Positions 18,797-28,910 of a stretch of 64,000 bases of DNA are shown here, in pieces. Position numbers and translations under genes: made by a program. This DNA comes from Candidatus Tokpelaia sp. JSC188 (GTDB taxonomy: Bacteria; Pseudomonadota; Alphaproteobacteria; Rhizobiales; Rhizobiaceae). The stretch lies in the NCBI GenBank assembly GCA_003331065.1, contig QENB01000001.1, forward strand, positions 391,898-455,897. The letters are read 5' to 3'. Position 1 is the stretch's first letter. Every line of letters begins with the position of its first letter. A model generated the notes under the pieces. It ran no database searches. It had not been told where the DNA came from and saw only the letters and a list, made by a program, of their open reading frames with translations.

Positions 18797-21138
18797 TGAA
18801 TTTAACGAATAAGTGCAGTCTCTATGCAGCATGCTTCAAAGTTTTAACGTATAGATTTGCGCTTATTTGCATTTTCAGCTTTTCTATATATATTTCTCGT
18901 GTTGATTCTCAACCTCTTTCTAATCTGACAATGAAACAAAGCAAAATCAACCACAGATCGCAAATGCTGCTTTTTGCTGATAAGCTGGTTTTTGATCATG
19001 ATACTGACACCATCACAGCCGAAGGAGGTGTACAAATTAGATATAGCGGAAACAGAATTGTCGCACGCCATGTTAGCTATAACCAAAAAACCAAACGTGT
19101 TATTGCCGAAGGAAATGTTAAAATTGTTGATGCAAAAGGCTTTAAACTCTATGCAAAACGAATCGATCTTACTGACGATTTAGGGGAAGGCTTTATTAAT
19201 AGCTTGCGATTAGAAACATTGGATAAGACCTATTTTACAGCAGAAAGCGCTACACGCAACCGAGAGCAAATGACTATTTTTAACAATGGCGTTTATACCG
19301 CATGCGAGTTTTGTCAAAGAAAACTGAGAAAAGATGTTTCGTGGCAAATCAAGGCAAAAAGAATCATTTGGAATAATAATGCTAAAAACATACGATTTGA
19401 AAACAGCAAGTTTGAGATATTTGGTATTCCAATTGCCAAACTTTCTACCTTTGAAATTGCAGATTCAACGGTAAAGAGAAAAAATGGGTTTTTGGCTCCC
19501 CATTTTTCTTACAAATCCTATCTTGGCTTCGCTATTAAGAACTCTTACTTCTGGAATCTTGCCCCTAATTATGATTTTACATTCTCTACAACTGGTTACA
19601 GCAAAGAGGGGATTCTAACCCAAGGAGAATGGCGGCATCTTCTTGAAAAGGGTGAATATAATATACGTTTTTCTTACCTCTATCAAACTAAGCGCAATAA
19701 TTTGGATTATTGGATACCTGAGCAACATAAAACAAATCGTTATATGTTTTCAACCAAGGGGCAGTTTACCATAAACCCTTGTTGGGTTTATGGGTGGGAT
19801 ATCATGGCTGAGTCTGACAGTAATTTCGGTCGTACGTACGAGATTTCTGGCTATAATGAAGCTGTACAACGTTCTCAGATTTATCTGAAAGGACTCTATG
19901 GTCGTAATTATTTTAATATGCACTTTTACCATTTTAATATTCAGGAGAATATTCTTAGAAACGATCCTGAACAGAATATCTACAAGCAGCATTATTCCAA
20001 ACAACCTTGGGTTCTTCCACGTATTGATTATACCTTCATTCCTGAGAAGGCGGTATTTGATGGTGAGTTGAAATTCACAGCAAATCTGCAGATGCTCTAT
20101 CGAGAAAAAACTGATTTTGCTCTTTCTAATGCTGCAGTTAAGAGTTTTGCGAGTATTAGTAGAACAAATACACATCTGACCAATAAGCTACAGTGGAAAC
20201 GCACTTTCATAAATAACTATGGTTTTGTCTTTACGCCGATTTTTTCCATACGCAGTGATATAATTGACAATTATAAAAATAATCCACAAACAGATCAATA
20301 TTACAATACACTACACGGAATGGCGACAATTGGATTGGAAACGCATTATCCTCTTCTGCTTATCACAGATAATTCGAGTCATATCATAGAACCAATCGCC
20401 CAGATTTTTGTGCGTAATAATGAGCAATATACAAATAGGTATGTCAATGAGGATGCCCAAAGTTTTGTATTCGATGCAACAACACTTTTTTTATGCGATA
20501 AATTTTCAGGCTACGATCGTCTAGAAGGGGGTACTCGTGCAAATATTGGTGTGCGCTATTCGACTAACTTTAACAATAATTGGTCAATTTATGGCCTTAC
20601 AGGGCAGTCCTATCAGCTAATCGGGCGCAATTCCTATGATTTCAATGATGTTATATATATTAGTGCTAACTCCGGCCTTGAAGGTGCGCGATCAGATTAT
20701 GTTGCCATGCTTAGTATTGATGATGGTAACGGTTTTACGTTAACCTCACGCGGTCGATTGGACAAAAAGAATTTGATAATTCGCCGAGGTGAAATAGATC
20801 TACAAAAGCGCTTTAATCCTCTTATGTTTGGATTGCAATATGCTTACATAGAGCGACAAGCTGATTACGAATACGCGCAGAATCGCCAGGAGATTTCCGT
20901 TCGCAATGATTTTAGATTAAATGACAAATGGCAGCTAAGTGCAAATGCCAGTTATGATATCGTTTCCAATACTTTGATAGATACAGGAACGAAATTGTCT
21001 TATCAAAATGAATGTGTTGAGTTAGCATTTGGCTATCTTCGGAGTCGTTCTCCAAGAGAGCATGCTATCTCCCACAAATGGAATTTTTTAATTTCATTTA
21101 GAACAATCGGTGATTTTGGTTCGAATATATTGCCCTAA
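18796..21138 (+). CDS. lptD: LPS-assembly outer-membrane protein LptD
   Basis: Outer-membrane translocon that inserts LPS into the outer leaflet with LptE, 780 aa. From 18796, with GAGG 8 bases upstream, a hydrophobic signal segment (about residues 15-34) is followed by the OstA/LptA-like N-domain (DKLVFDHDTDTITAEGGVQI) and a long beta-barrel rich in aromatic alternation. A longer frame from 18730 lies inside lptG and is not used. The barrel is intact to the end. Its presence with lptF and lptG implies that the organism still exports LPS. Confidence 0.94.
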   Translation: MNLTNKCSLYAACFKVLTYRFALICIFSFSIYISRVDSQPLSNLTMKQSKINHRSQMLLFADKLVFDHDTDTITAEGGVQIRYSGNRIVARHVSYNQKTKRVIAEGNVKIVDAKGFKLYAKRIDLTDDLGEGFINSLRLETLDKTYFTAESATRNREQMTIFNNGVYTACEFCQRKLRKDVSWQIKAKRIIWNNNAKNIRFENSKFEIFGIPIAKLSTFEIADSTVKRKNGFLAPHFSYKSYLGFAIKNSYFWNLAPNYDFTFSTTGYSKEGILTQGEWRHLLEKGEYNIRFSYLYQTKRNNLDYWIPEQHKTNRYMFSTKGQFTINPCWVYGWDIMAESDSNFGRTYEISGYNEAVQRSQIYLKGLYGRNYFNMHFYHFNIQENILRNDPEQNIYKQHYSKQPWVLPRIDYTFIPEKAVFDGELKFTANLQMLYREKTDFALSNAAVKSFASISRTNTHLTNKLQWKRTFINNYGFVFTPIFSIRSDIIDNYKNNPQTDQYYNTLHGMATIGLETHYPLLLITDNSSHIIEPIAQIFVRNNEQYTNRYVNEDAQSFVFDATTLFLCDKFSGYDRLEGGTRANIGVRYSTNFNNNWSIYGLTGQSYQLIGRNSYDFNDVIYISANSGLEGARSDYVAMLSIDDGNGFTLTSRGRLDKKNLIIRRGEIDLQKRFNPLMFGLQYAYIERQADYEYAQNRQEISVRNDFRLNDKWQLSANASYDIVSNTLIDTGTKLSYQNECVELAFGYLRSRSPREHAISHKWNFLISFRTIGDFGSNILP

Positions 21139-21210
21139 TGGTATGATATTATTTTGCCACAAGAGCTTCTTGTGCTAGGCTTCCTAACAAAAATATGAAA
21201 ACTTGGGCAT

Positions 21211-22143
21211 ATGAAGAAATTCAGAAATCATCTTTTTGCATATTTATTATTTACCTCCGTGACTGGTGTTGTAACAGTCGCTCAGGCTGCGTCCAAAATA
21301 CAAGTTGCGATCATTGTCAATGGCAACGCCATTACCAATTACGATATTGAGCGACGTATTGCATTTCTAAGATTACAAAAACGTAGCGGTGATTTAATCA
21401 AATTTGCTCGTGAAGAGCTGATTGATGAGATGCTGCGTTGTATTGAGACAAAAAAACACAATATAAGTGTTTCCGATGATGAAATTAATAGAGCTTTCTC
21501 TAATTTTGCCGAACGTAATAACATGACCGACTCTCAGTTGAGCCAAGTACTTAATCAGGCAAATGTAACACCAGAACATTTCAAATCCTATATCCAAACT
21601 CAGATGAGCTGGGGACAGCTTGTCAGTGCGCGTTTCCGTGCTGAAGGTATGCTTACCGAAGAGGAAGCTATTCAACGTATGTTAAAAAATGGTGGAGTCA
21701 AACCGATAACTAATGAATATCACCTACAACAGGTGGTCTTTGTTATCCCTAAAAACCGTCGTTCAGCGATTTTTGAGCGACGTAGACAAGAGGCAAACGT
21801 TTTCCGAAAAAAAGTGAACGGCTGTAGTAATCTGTATCAGAGAACTAAGGGAATAATTGATGTGACAATTAAAGATCTAGGTCGTGTACTCGAACCGCAA
21901 ATTCCCAATGAATGGGTAAAAGATATTAAGGTAACGCCAGCAAACAGGGCAACGCCGATTCGGAATACAGAACGTGGTATAGAATCCTTAGTTGTTTGCT
22001 CTATCCGCAAGGCATCGGACGACCGTGTCGCACAGCTTATTTTTTCTATTCAAAACAGTCATTCGAATATGGGAGAAGCTTCTCAGATTGAAAAAAAATA
22101 CATGAAAGAATTGAGGGATAAAGCCAGGATACAAAGCCTTTAA
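21211..22143 (+). CDS. surA: SurA-type periplasmic chaperone / peptidyl-prolyl isomerase
   Basis: Chaperone for outer-membrane proteins, 310 aa. It has a signal peptide (hydrophobic run up to TVAQAAS, about residue 28), a SurA N-domain (IVNGNAITNYDIERRIAFL) and one parvulin-type domain near 170-270 (DLGRVLEPQIPNEW...ATPIRNTERG). E. coli SurA (about 430 aa) has two parvulin domains; the short form is normal in Rhizobiales. It follows lptD by 72 bases, in the usual order. In relatives pdxA follows; here ksgA comes next. Confidence 0.88.
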   Translation: MKKFRNHLFAYLLFTSVTGVVTVAQAASKIQVAIIVNGNAITNYDIERRIAFLRLQKRSGDLIKFAREELIDEMLRCIETKKHNISVSDDEINRAFSNFAERNNMTDSQLSQVLNQANVTPEHFKSYIQTQMSWGQLVSARFRAEGMLTEEEAIQRMLKNGGVKPITNEYHLQQVVFVIPKNRRSAIFERRRQEANVFRKKVNGCSNLYQRTKGIIDVTIKDLGRVLEPQIPNEWVKDIKVTPANRATPIRNTERGIESLVVCSIRKASDDRVAQLIFSIQNSHSNMGEASQIEKKYMKELRDKARIQSL

Positions 22144-22264
22144 ATGCGAATTTTCCCTTTTAGTTCCTTCTATGTGTAACATCAGCGCTATTTAGATAAA
22201 TCTAGCTTTTAGTAATATCTAGAATTATGCTAGAAAAGCGAAAACATACTGTGTTTAGTTGACA

Positions 22265-23092
22265 ATGACAATTGATAATCTTCCCCCCTTGCGCTCTGTT
22301 ATTCAAGTTTATGGGATCATAGCTAAACGATCGCTTGGGCAAAATTTTCTTCTTGATTTGAATCTAGCATCAAAAATTGCCTGTCAAGCAGGAAGTCTTG
22401 ATGGCCATCCGGTTATTGAAATAGGCCCTGGAATCGGAAGTCTGACAAGAGCTCTCCTGGCACAGGGAGCTTTTGTTACAGCCATTGAACGAGATGAACG
22501 CTGCCTAGCTCCGTTGGAAAAAATTTCTTCCACATATCCTGGAAGACTTCATATCATCATCGGAGATGCCCTTAATTTTGACTTTACAAGCATTTTTACT
22601 GGTAGTGTAAAAAAGCCAAAAATTATTGCTAATCTTCCGTACAATGTGGGAACTCAGCTTCTGCTCAATTGGTTGCTATACGAACCTTGGCCACCTTTTT
22701 ACGAATCAATGACCCTTATGTTTCAACGTGAAGTAGCTGAACGCATTGTTGCTAAGCCGGGCAGTCATGCCTATGGCAGACTTGGAGTTCTTTGCGGTTG
22801 GCAGACAAGTGCACGAATTGCATTCAACGTTTTGCCACAAGCTTTTATCCCATCTCCTAAGGTGACATCTTCCGTTGTTCATTTTATACCGAAAACAATC
22901 ATATCTACTTGTTCTGCACAACAACTTAGTCAAATCACAAAAGCTGCCTTCGGACAGAGACGTAAAATGCTGCGTCAGAGTTTAAAAAAACTAGGAGGTG
23001 AATTACTCCTTGCGAAAACAGGAATTGATGGTACAAGACGCGCAGAAACTCTTGATATTGAAGAATTTATTTCTTTAGCTAATGCCCTTTAA
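22265..23092 (+). CDS. ksgA: 16S rRNA dimethyladenosine transferase (A1518/A1519)
   Basis: SAM-dependent dimethylase acting late in 30S assembly, 275 aa. The motifs are GQNFLLD near the N-terminus, SAM loop [11 protein letters not shown] and catalytic NLPYNVGT. The ATG at 22265 is used; a TTG two codons earlier is in frame and no ribosome-binding site decides between them. It is convergent with gmk, with only 13 bases between the stops. The 121-base gap to surA leaves no room for pdxA. Confidence 0.95.
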   Translation: MTIDNLPPLRSVIQVYGIIAKRSLGQNFLLDLNLASKIACQAGSLDGHPVIEIGPGIGSLTRALLAQGAFVTAIERDERCLAPLEKISSTYPGRLHIIIGDALNFDFTSIFTGSVKKPKIIANLPYNVGTQLLLNWLLYEPWPPFYESMTLMFQREVAERIVAKPGSHAYGRLGVLCGWQTSARIAFNVLPQAFIPSPKVTSSVVHFIPKTIISTCSAQQLSQITKAAFGQRRKMLRQSLKKLGGELLLAKTGIDGTRRAETLDIEEFISLANAL

Positions 23093-23105
23093 GGAAATTT
23101 GAAAT

Positions 23106-23762
23106 TCAAGATCCTTCATCCATTAAATCATCAATGAATTTTTTTAGACCGGGTTGTCGTTGGCGTTTTAATCTTTCTGCTATAATAATGGATGCAATAG
23201 CTTCTAACGATTTATCTATACTCTTATTGATGAGAATGTAATCATAAGTCTGCCAGTATTGTATCTCAATCCGAGAATTTTCAAGTCGCGTCTTAATCGC
23301 TCCCTCACTGTCTTCTGCACGGCAATGCAACCGAGATTTTAGCTCTTTCATTGAAGGTGGCAAAATAAAAATTGAAATAATATCATAAGGCATTTGTTTT
23401 TGAAGTTGATCCACTCCTTGATAATCAATATCAAAAAGCATGTCTTGCCCTTTCTCCAAAAGTTCTGTTACAACAGTACGTAGAGTCGCATAATAATTAC
23501 CGTGCACTTCAGCCCATTCAATTAATTTGTCATTATCGCGAAGATGCTCGAACTCCTTCATAGAAATGAAATAGTAATGGATTCCTTCAACTTCGCTTGG
23601 CCTTCTCTCACGTGTTGTAATGCTGACAGAAAGAGCAAGATTCATTCTTTTATCTTTCCATAAAAGGCGTGATAGAGTAGATTTGCCTGCACCAGATGGC
23701 GACGATATAACAATCATGAGACCGTGCTGTTTAAACCGATCATTAATAGAAAAATAGGACAT
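23106..23762 (-). CDS. gmk: Guanylate kinase
   Basis: Phosphorylates GMP to GDP, 218 aa. The P-loop [10 protein letters not shown] is near residues 20-29; GMP-binding residues lie in [17 protein letters not shown]; the lid/base region [10 protein letters not shown] is present. In most Rhizobiales gmk follows yicC and mltG; here lipB starts divergently 162 bases away, so the surroundings are rearranged or reduced. No strong ribosome-binding site precedes the ATG at 23762; the ATG at the MIVISSPSG position is an alternative start. Confidence 0.95.
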   Translation of the reverse strand: MSYFSINDRFKQHGLMIVISSPSGAGKSTLSRLLWKDKRMNLALSVSITTRERRPSEVEGIHYYFISMKEFEHLRDNDKLIEWAEVHGNYYATLRTVVTELLEKGQDMLFDIDYQGVDQLQKQMPYDIISIFILPPSMKELKSRLHCRAEDSEGAIKTRLENSRIEIQYWQTYDYILINKSIDKSLEAIASIIIAERLKRQRQPGLKKFIDDLMDEGS

Positions 23763-23924
23763 TCTGGATAAAACCGTATGGGAGTGCGCCTCGTTTTTAG
23801 CAACTTTATTAGTTGTTCAATGCTTAAAAGCAAGTTTTTGTTAGAAAATTTCTGGAAATTAAAGTTTATAAAGCCTACATATTTACCTATGATGAAAGAT
23901 CCCCGGTTCCTTTCAAGAGATGCG

Positions 23925-24617
23925 ATGAAACACACATTTCGACCCGTGGGGCGCGCGCCAGCCATTGAGTGGCGTGTTGAGTCTGGATTAATAGACTATC
24001 CAGAAGCACTTTTCTTTATGGAAGAGCGGGTAAAGGATATTCATAAAGGAACAGCTAGTGAAATGGTCTGGCTTGTAGAGCACCCTCCCATTTATACAGC
24101 TGGTACAAGTGCTGAGGAAAAAGATCTTTTAGTTTATGGACGGTTTCCTGTCTATAAAACTGGACGCGGTGGAAAATTTACTTACCACGGGCCAGGCCAA
24201 CGAATTGCCTACGTTATGCTCGATCTTAAACATCGCAAGCAGGATGTTCGGGCTTTTGTTGCTGCCTTAGAGGAATGGGGGATTCATGCACTTGAGCATT
24301 TTAATATTAAAGGCGAACGACGAGAAGACCGTGTTGGTATTTGGGTTACTAGATCAGAGAAATCAAATCAATCAAATGGGTTACCAGCTGAAGATAAAAT
24401 TGCTGCTATCGGCATACGTTTACGCAAATGGATTAGCTCCCATGGCATCGCTATTAATGTAAATCCGCATCTTGAGCATTACAGTAGTATTATTCCTTGC
24501 GGAATTGCAAAATATGGTGTGACAAGCTTTTTTGATCTTGGTGTGCCAATTACAATGGAAGATATCGATAGTGCCCTTGCTACAACATTTCACAACATTT
24601 TTGGCCAGTTAAGATAG
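23925..24617 (+). CDS. lipB: Lipoyl(octanoyl)transferase
   Basis: Moves octanoate from acyl-ACP to lipoyl domains of 2-oxoacid dehydrogenases and GcvH, 230 aa from the ATG at 23925. The motif [13 protein letters not shown] is complete; the catalytic pair is the Cys of PCGI and the Lys of KIAAIGI. The open frame extends to 23778, with ATGs at 23889 and 23892 also in frame. 23925 gives a Brucella-like N-terminal length and has AAGAGA just before it, but the start is uncertain. The LipA partner is not in the window. Confidence 0.93.
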   Translation: MKHTFRPVGRAPAIEWRVESGLIDYPEALFFMEERVKDIHKGTASEMVWLVEHPPIYTAGTSAEEKDLLVYGRFPVYKTGRGGKFTYHGPGQRIAYVMLDLKHRKQDVRAFVAALEEWGIHALEHFNIKGERREDRVGIWVTRSEKSNQSNGLPAEDKIAAIGIRLRKWISSHGIAINVNPHLEHYSSIIPCGIAKYGVTSFFDLGVPITMEDIDSALATTFHNIFGQLR

Positions 24618-24840
24618 AAAAGGATATTTTTATTACTTTCTTTGTACAAAAATTACTTAATTAGTTAAATTAGTTAAAAATGTAGAAATCTTGTACTGTA
24701 TAATAATAGTACAAGGTAGATCAAAGAAGATAAAACGTGTATAGACAGTCCTAAAGTGTGTTCTCGAATTATCCTCGATTTGGCATCGCCACTGCAGTTG
24801 GACAAGTAATACTAAATCATAAAATAAAGTTTTAGGTAAA
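24618..24840. other. Spacer upstream of the parE region
   Basis: AT-rich sequence between lipB and the 47-codon ORF. No terminator hairpin or further gene is visible. Confidence 0.4.
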
Positions 24841-24984
24841 ATGAGCGATACCGATCTTCTTGCAGATTTGATCCCAACCCAAACGATTGATAGCCAAATA
24901 GCTGGCAAGAAAGAATCCTGTGTCATGAAAAAGTATTGGAAAATCAATCCTCGTTATGGCTGCCTACTATGGAGGAATCTGTGA
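24841..24984 (+). CDS. 47-codon ORF coupled to parE; probably the displaced ParE N-terminus
   Basis: ATG at 24841 opens a 47-aa frame beginning MSDTDLLADLIP and ending in TGA at 24982-24984. The acidic start resembles the usual alphaproteobacterial ParE N-terminus (an MDDNNDLF-like start, from memory). The frame is +2 relative to parE, so it cannot be simply fused to it. Its stop overlaps a GTG start of parE as GTGA (24981-24984). AGGT lies a few bases before the ATG. The best reading is an old frameshift after which ParE is made by re-initiation. A genuine leader peptide, or a sequence error, are the alternatives. Confidence 0.5.
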   Translation: MSDTDLLADLIPTQTIDSQIAGKKESCVMKKYWKINPRYGCLLWRNL

Positions 24985-26936
24985 AAAATGCTGAGGCTGA
25001 AGCGGTCTACGATGCTTCTGCGATCCGTATTCTTAAAGGACTTGAGCCAGTCCGCTTACGTCCGGGCATGTATATCGGTGGTACCGATGCAAATGCTTTG
25101 CATCACCTTTTTTCTGAAGTAATTGATAATGCAATGGATGAAGCTGTCGCTGGCTACAGCAATCTTATTGAAGTTATACTCGATGCAGATGGCTATATTA
25201 CTGTTACTGATAATGGACGTGGCATTCCAATATCAAACCATCCTCAAATGCCTGACAAATCTACGCTCGAAGTTATCATGACCCAACTTCATGCTGGCGG
25301 AAAATTTGATGGGAAAGCTTATAAAACATCTGGCGGTCTGCATGGCGTTGGCATTTCTGTTGTCAATGCCTTATCTGATGATATGGAAGTTGAAGTTGCG
25401 CGCGAGCATCGGCTTTATCGGCAACGTTTTTCACGTGGCATTCCACAAACTGAGCTCGAAAGCCTAGGAGAGATATATAATAGGCGTGGAACCCGAGTTC
25501 GTTTTCACCCAGATCCACAAATTTTTGGCCAAAAAGTAGCTTTTGATCCAGCCCGTCTTTATCGAATATCACGCTCTAAGGCTTATCTTTTTAGTGGAGT
25601 AAAAATCAAATGGAAATGTACTTCCTTCAACTTAAATAATCAAAAAGATGATATCCCTAAAAAAGCAATTTTTTACTTTCCTGGGGGCTTGAAAGATTTT
25701 CTTATTTCTTCTCTTGGAGCAGACTATCGCATCACAACAGAAATTTTTGTAGGAAAGAATGAGCCGCGTAGCGGACACGGTTCTGTTGAATGGGCTATAG
25801 CCTGGCAGAAAGGAAGAGATGGTTTTATTCATTCTTATTGCAATACTATACCAACAAGCGAAGGCGGCACACATGAAGCTGGCCTGCGCCAAACCTTAAC
25901 ACGTGGCTTGAAAAACTATGCAGAACTGATTGGTGATAAGCGAGCGCTAATCATTACAACAGAAGATGTAATGATCTCTGTAGCAGCTATGTTATCTGTT
26001 TTTATCCGCGAGCCAGAATTTGCTGGCCAAACAAAAGAGCGACTTGCAAATATTGAGGCGCAGCGATTTGTTGAAACAGCTATACGTGATCCTTTTGACC
26101 ATTGGTTAATCAATACACCACAAGAATCAAAAAAGCTACTTAATTGGATTGTTGAACGTGCTGAAGAACGTTTACGGCGTCGACGAGAGAAAGAAAGCAT
26201 TCGTAAAAATGCGGTGCGAAAATTACGATTGCCAGGAAAGCTAGCGGATTGTACACAAAATAATGCACAAGGAGCAGAGCTTTTTATTGTCGAAGGTGAT
26301 TCGGCAGGTGGATCAGCAAAGCAGGCTCGCAATCGTGCCACACAGGCTATACTGCCACTGCGCGGTAAAATTCTTAATGTCGCTAGTGCTGGACGTAATA
26401 AATTGATCGATAACCAACAGCTTGCTGATATTATACAAGCGCTCGGCTGTAGTACACGATCGAAGTACCGCGAAGATGACTTGCGTTATGAGCGAGTTAT
26501 TATCATGACAGACGCTGATGTGGATGGTGCACACATTGCTTCCTTACTTATGACATTTTTCTATCAAGAAATGCCTGATCTTATCGGTAATGGCCATCTT
26601 TATTTGGCTGTCCCCCCGCTTTACCGAATTACTCAAAGTGGAAAGATTGCTTATGCACGGAATAATGCTCATAAAGATGAATTGCTGAAAACAGAATTTA
26701 TTGGACATGGCAAAATAGAAATTAGCCGTTTTAAAGGCCTTGGAGAAATGCGCGCTGAACAATTGAAAGAAACAACAATGGCGCTTAATAAACGAACCCT
26801 TCTGCGCATTGAAATCGACAGAGATAATGGGGCCAATACGAAGGAGGCAGTCGAGGATTTAATGGGTACAAAAGCGGAGGCACGTTTCCGATTCATTCAG
26901 AAAAATGCTGCTTTTATTGAAGATCTAGATATCTAA
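24981..26936 (+). CDS. parE: DNA topoisomerase IV subunit B
   Basis: ATPase subunit of topoisomerase IV, which decatenates daughter chromosomes with ParC. 651 aa from the GTG at 24981. GHKL motifs: DNAMDEA, DNGRGIP, GGLHGVGISVVNALS. Toprim motifs: EGDSAGGSA and DADVDGAHI. The length is that of ParE, not the roughly 800 aa GyrB of this group, and the DPQIFG region fits ParE. Starts at TTG 24936 and ATG 24969 are in frame, but only GTG 24981 has a good Shine-Dalgarno (GGAGGA at 24971-24976). It overlaps the upstream ORF by four bases. Convergent with recJ. Confidence 0.92.
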   Translation: MKNAEAEAVYDASAIRILKGLEPVRLRPGMYIGGTDANALHHLFSEVIDNAMDEAVAGYSNLIEVILDADGYITVTDNGRGIPISNHPQMPDKSTLEVIMTQLHAGGKFDGKAYKTSGGLHGVGISVVNALSDDMEVEVAREHRLYRQRFSRGIPQTELESLGEIYNRRGTRVRFHPDPQIFGQKVAFDPARLYRISRSKAYLFSGVKIKWKCTSFNLNNQKDDIPKKAIFYFPGGLKDFLISSLGADYRITTEIFVGKNEPRSGHGSVEWAIAWQKGRDGFIHSYCNTIPTSEGGTHEAGLRQTLTRGLKNYAELIGDKRALIITTEDVMISVAAMLSVFIREPEFAGQTKERLANIEAQRFVETAIRDPFDHWLINTPQESKKLLNWIVERAEERLRRRREKESIRKNAVRKLRLPGKLADCTQNNAQGAELFIVEGDSAGGSAKQARNRATQAILPLRGKILNVASAGRNKLIDNQQLADIIQALGCSTRSKYREDDLRYERVIIMTDADVDGAHIASLLMTFFYQEMPDLIGNGHLYLAVPPLYRITQSGKIAYARNNAHKDELLKTEFIGHGKIEISRFKGLGEMRAEQLKETTMALNKRTLLRIEIDRDNGANTKEAVEDLMGTKAEARFRFIQKNAAFIEDLDI

Positions 26937-27101
26937 TTTATAAGCGGCTTACAGAGGTCGGAAGCTCAGAAAATACGTCCAAACCCGAAACTTTTCATCT
27001 AACATCTGTATTTCATGACTTTATAGTTATAAAATTCCAAAAAAACGTGTATAAAAAACTCTATTGGAAGGAAAAATCCTTAGATGGGCCCGTGGTTAGT
27101 T

Positions 27102-28910
27102 TCAAATTTTACAAGCAGCTGCATCAAGAATATGCATTTGTGGAGCAGCATAGCCATTCCAGTAATTCAGTGAGAGATTACCAGCAAGATGAACAATATT
27201 CATCCGATTCGCAAATAGAAAATCACCGAGTAATGTTCCGATGGCCCGAAAGGCAATGCCTTTAAGCTTATTTCCATCAATACCGGCAAGAGAAACACTG
27301 ATATGTTTTTTCCCGATTTCACGAATATTAATCAACTTGTGTTTAGGGAACGCAAAAATCGGCGCATCATGTCCTACACCATACGGACCTGCCTTTTCCA
27401 AGATTTGAATAAGCCAGGGAGTCACTCCTGTAGCGGAAAGCACTCCATCAATTAGCAATGCTTCCTTCTTTTCAGATTTGCTTCCTGCTAGTGTTACTGC
27501 TTCCTCAAACCACACTCGCAACTGCGCAATTTTTTCAGAACGGACCGTCAACCCGGCTGCCATAGCATGACCACCACCTTTTTCAATTAGTCCTTCTGCA
27601 ACAGCATCAGCAATAATTGTCCCTACATTGATTCCAGATATAGAACGAATAGATCCTATTCCCATACCATCAGTTTTAATAGCAATTGCCAAAACTGGTC
27701 GATTCATGCGCTCTTTAAGACGGGATGCAATGAGTCCGACAATACCTGGGTGCCAATTTTTGCTTGAAACTACAATGCTCGATGTTATCTCTGTCCCAAT
27801 CAATATTGGAAGAATCTGAGTCTCTGCTTCCTGCAATTGGCAAGTCTCTATTTCTTTTCGCTCTTGGTTAAGTTCACTAAGACGTTTGGCTATTTTCATC
27901 GCTTTCATACAATCTTGACAGGTTAACAGCTGAGCTCCGAGTGCTGGATTACCAATTCGTCCTCCTGCATTGATACATGGCCCTAGAATATAACTGAAAT
28001 GAAATGTATTAAGCGGTTCATTGATATGGACAATCTGTGTCAAAGCACTTAATCCAGGATTATGCATTGCTTGAGCCACTTGCAATCCTTTGACAACAAA
28101 AGCACGGTTAATCCCAATGAGCGGTACCATATCACATATTGTGGCAAGGGCAACAAGATCAAGATAAGCCAATAAATCAGGAATATGTAACTGTCCTCTT
28201 TCCCGTAACACGCGAGAAACAGCGACCAGAGTCATAAAAACTACACCAGCAGCACATAAATGCCCTTGCCCTGAAAGATCATCTGGCCTATTAGGATTTA
28301 CTTGCGGCCAATCTATTTTATGTAGGGTTTCATCAAGTACTTGATGGTGATCTAATACAATAACTTCCGTACCTTTTATACGGGCAGCTTTAATAGCATC
28401 GATACTGTTTGCACCGCAATCAACTGTTACTATGAGGCTGATTCCTCCAATAGCTAGATTATGCATGGCCATAGCATTTGGGCCATACCCTTCATTAATA
28501 CGGTCAGGGATATAAATACGGCTTCTTAGCCCTAATGATGTGAAAAAACGCGCTAATATAGCTGAAGCACAGGCGCCATCAACGTCATAATCACCAAAAA
28601 TAACTACTTGTTCATGATTAAGACACGCATCCGCAATTCGTACAGCAGTGCGCTGCATGTCTGTAAAAGTTGAAGGATTAGGCATTAAAGTACGTAATGT
28701 CGGGTTAACAAAAACCTCTGCGTCTATTTCATCAACTCCACGTGCTGATAAAACGCGGGCAAGAGAATCAGAAAAACCATATTTTTGGGCGATGGCAAGA
28801 GCATTATTCAAGGCAGGAGGATCCAGCCTATCCAACCAAATTTTGTTTGTGGCCGATTGCTGAATGCCAAGAAAGAATGGCAAATCTTTTTTTTCGCTCA
28901 GATAGTGCAT
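27102..28910 (-). CDS. recJ: Single-stranded-DNA-specific exonuclease RecJ
   Basis: 5'-3' exonuclease of recombination and mismatch repair, 602 aa. DHH-family metal motifs are present: FGDYDVDGACAS near residues 104-115, VDCGA and LDHHQ, and the DHHA1 part with GGGHAMAAGLT. The C-terminal OB-like region is present. The frame is intact. It is normally followed by glpX and hom on the same strand in Rhizobiales; glpX is gone and 480 bases of non-coding DNA separate it from hom. Confidence 0.96.
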   Translation of the reverse strand: MHYLSEKKDLPFFLGIQQSATNKIWLDRLDPPALNNALAIAQKYGFSDSLARVLSARGVDEIDAEVFVNPTLRTLMPNPSTFTDMQRTAVRIADACLNHEQVVIFGDYDVDGACASAILARFFTSLGLRSRIYIPDRINEGYGPNAMAMHNLAIGGISLIVTVDCGANSIDAIKAARIKGTEVIVLDHHQVLDETLHKIDWPQVNPNRPDDLSGQGHLCAAGVVFMTLVAVSRVLRERGQLHIPDLLAYLDLVALATICDMVPLIGINRAFVVKGLQVAQAMHNPGLSALTQIVHINEPLNTFHFSYILGPCINAGGRIGNPALGAQLLTCQDCMKAMKIAKRLSELNQERKEIETCQLQEAETQILPILIGTEITSSIVVSSKNWHPGIVGLIASRLKERMNRPVLAIAIKTDGMGIGSIRSISGINVGTIIADAVAEGLIEKGGGHAMAAGLTVRSEKIAQLRVWFEEAVTLAGSKSEKKEALLIDGVLSATGVTPWLIQILEKAGPYGVGHDAPIFAFPKHKLINIREIGKKHISVSLAGIDGNKLKGIAFRAIGTLLGDFLFANRMNIVHLAGNLSLNYWNGYAAPQMHILDAAACKI

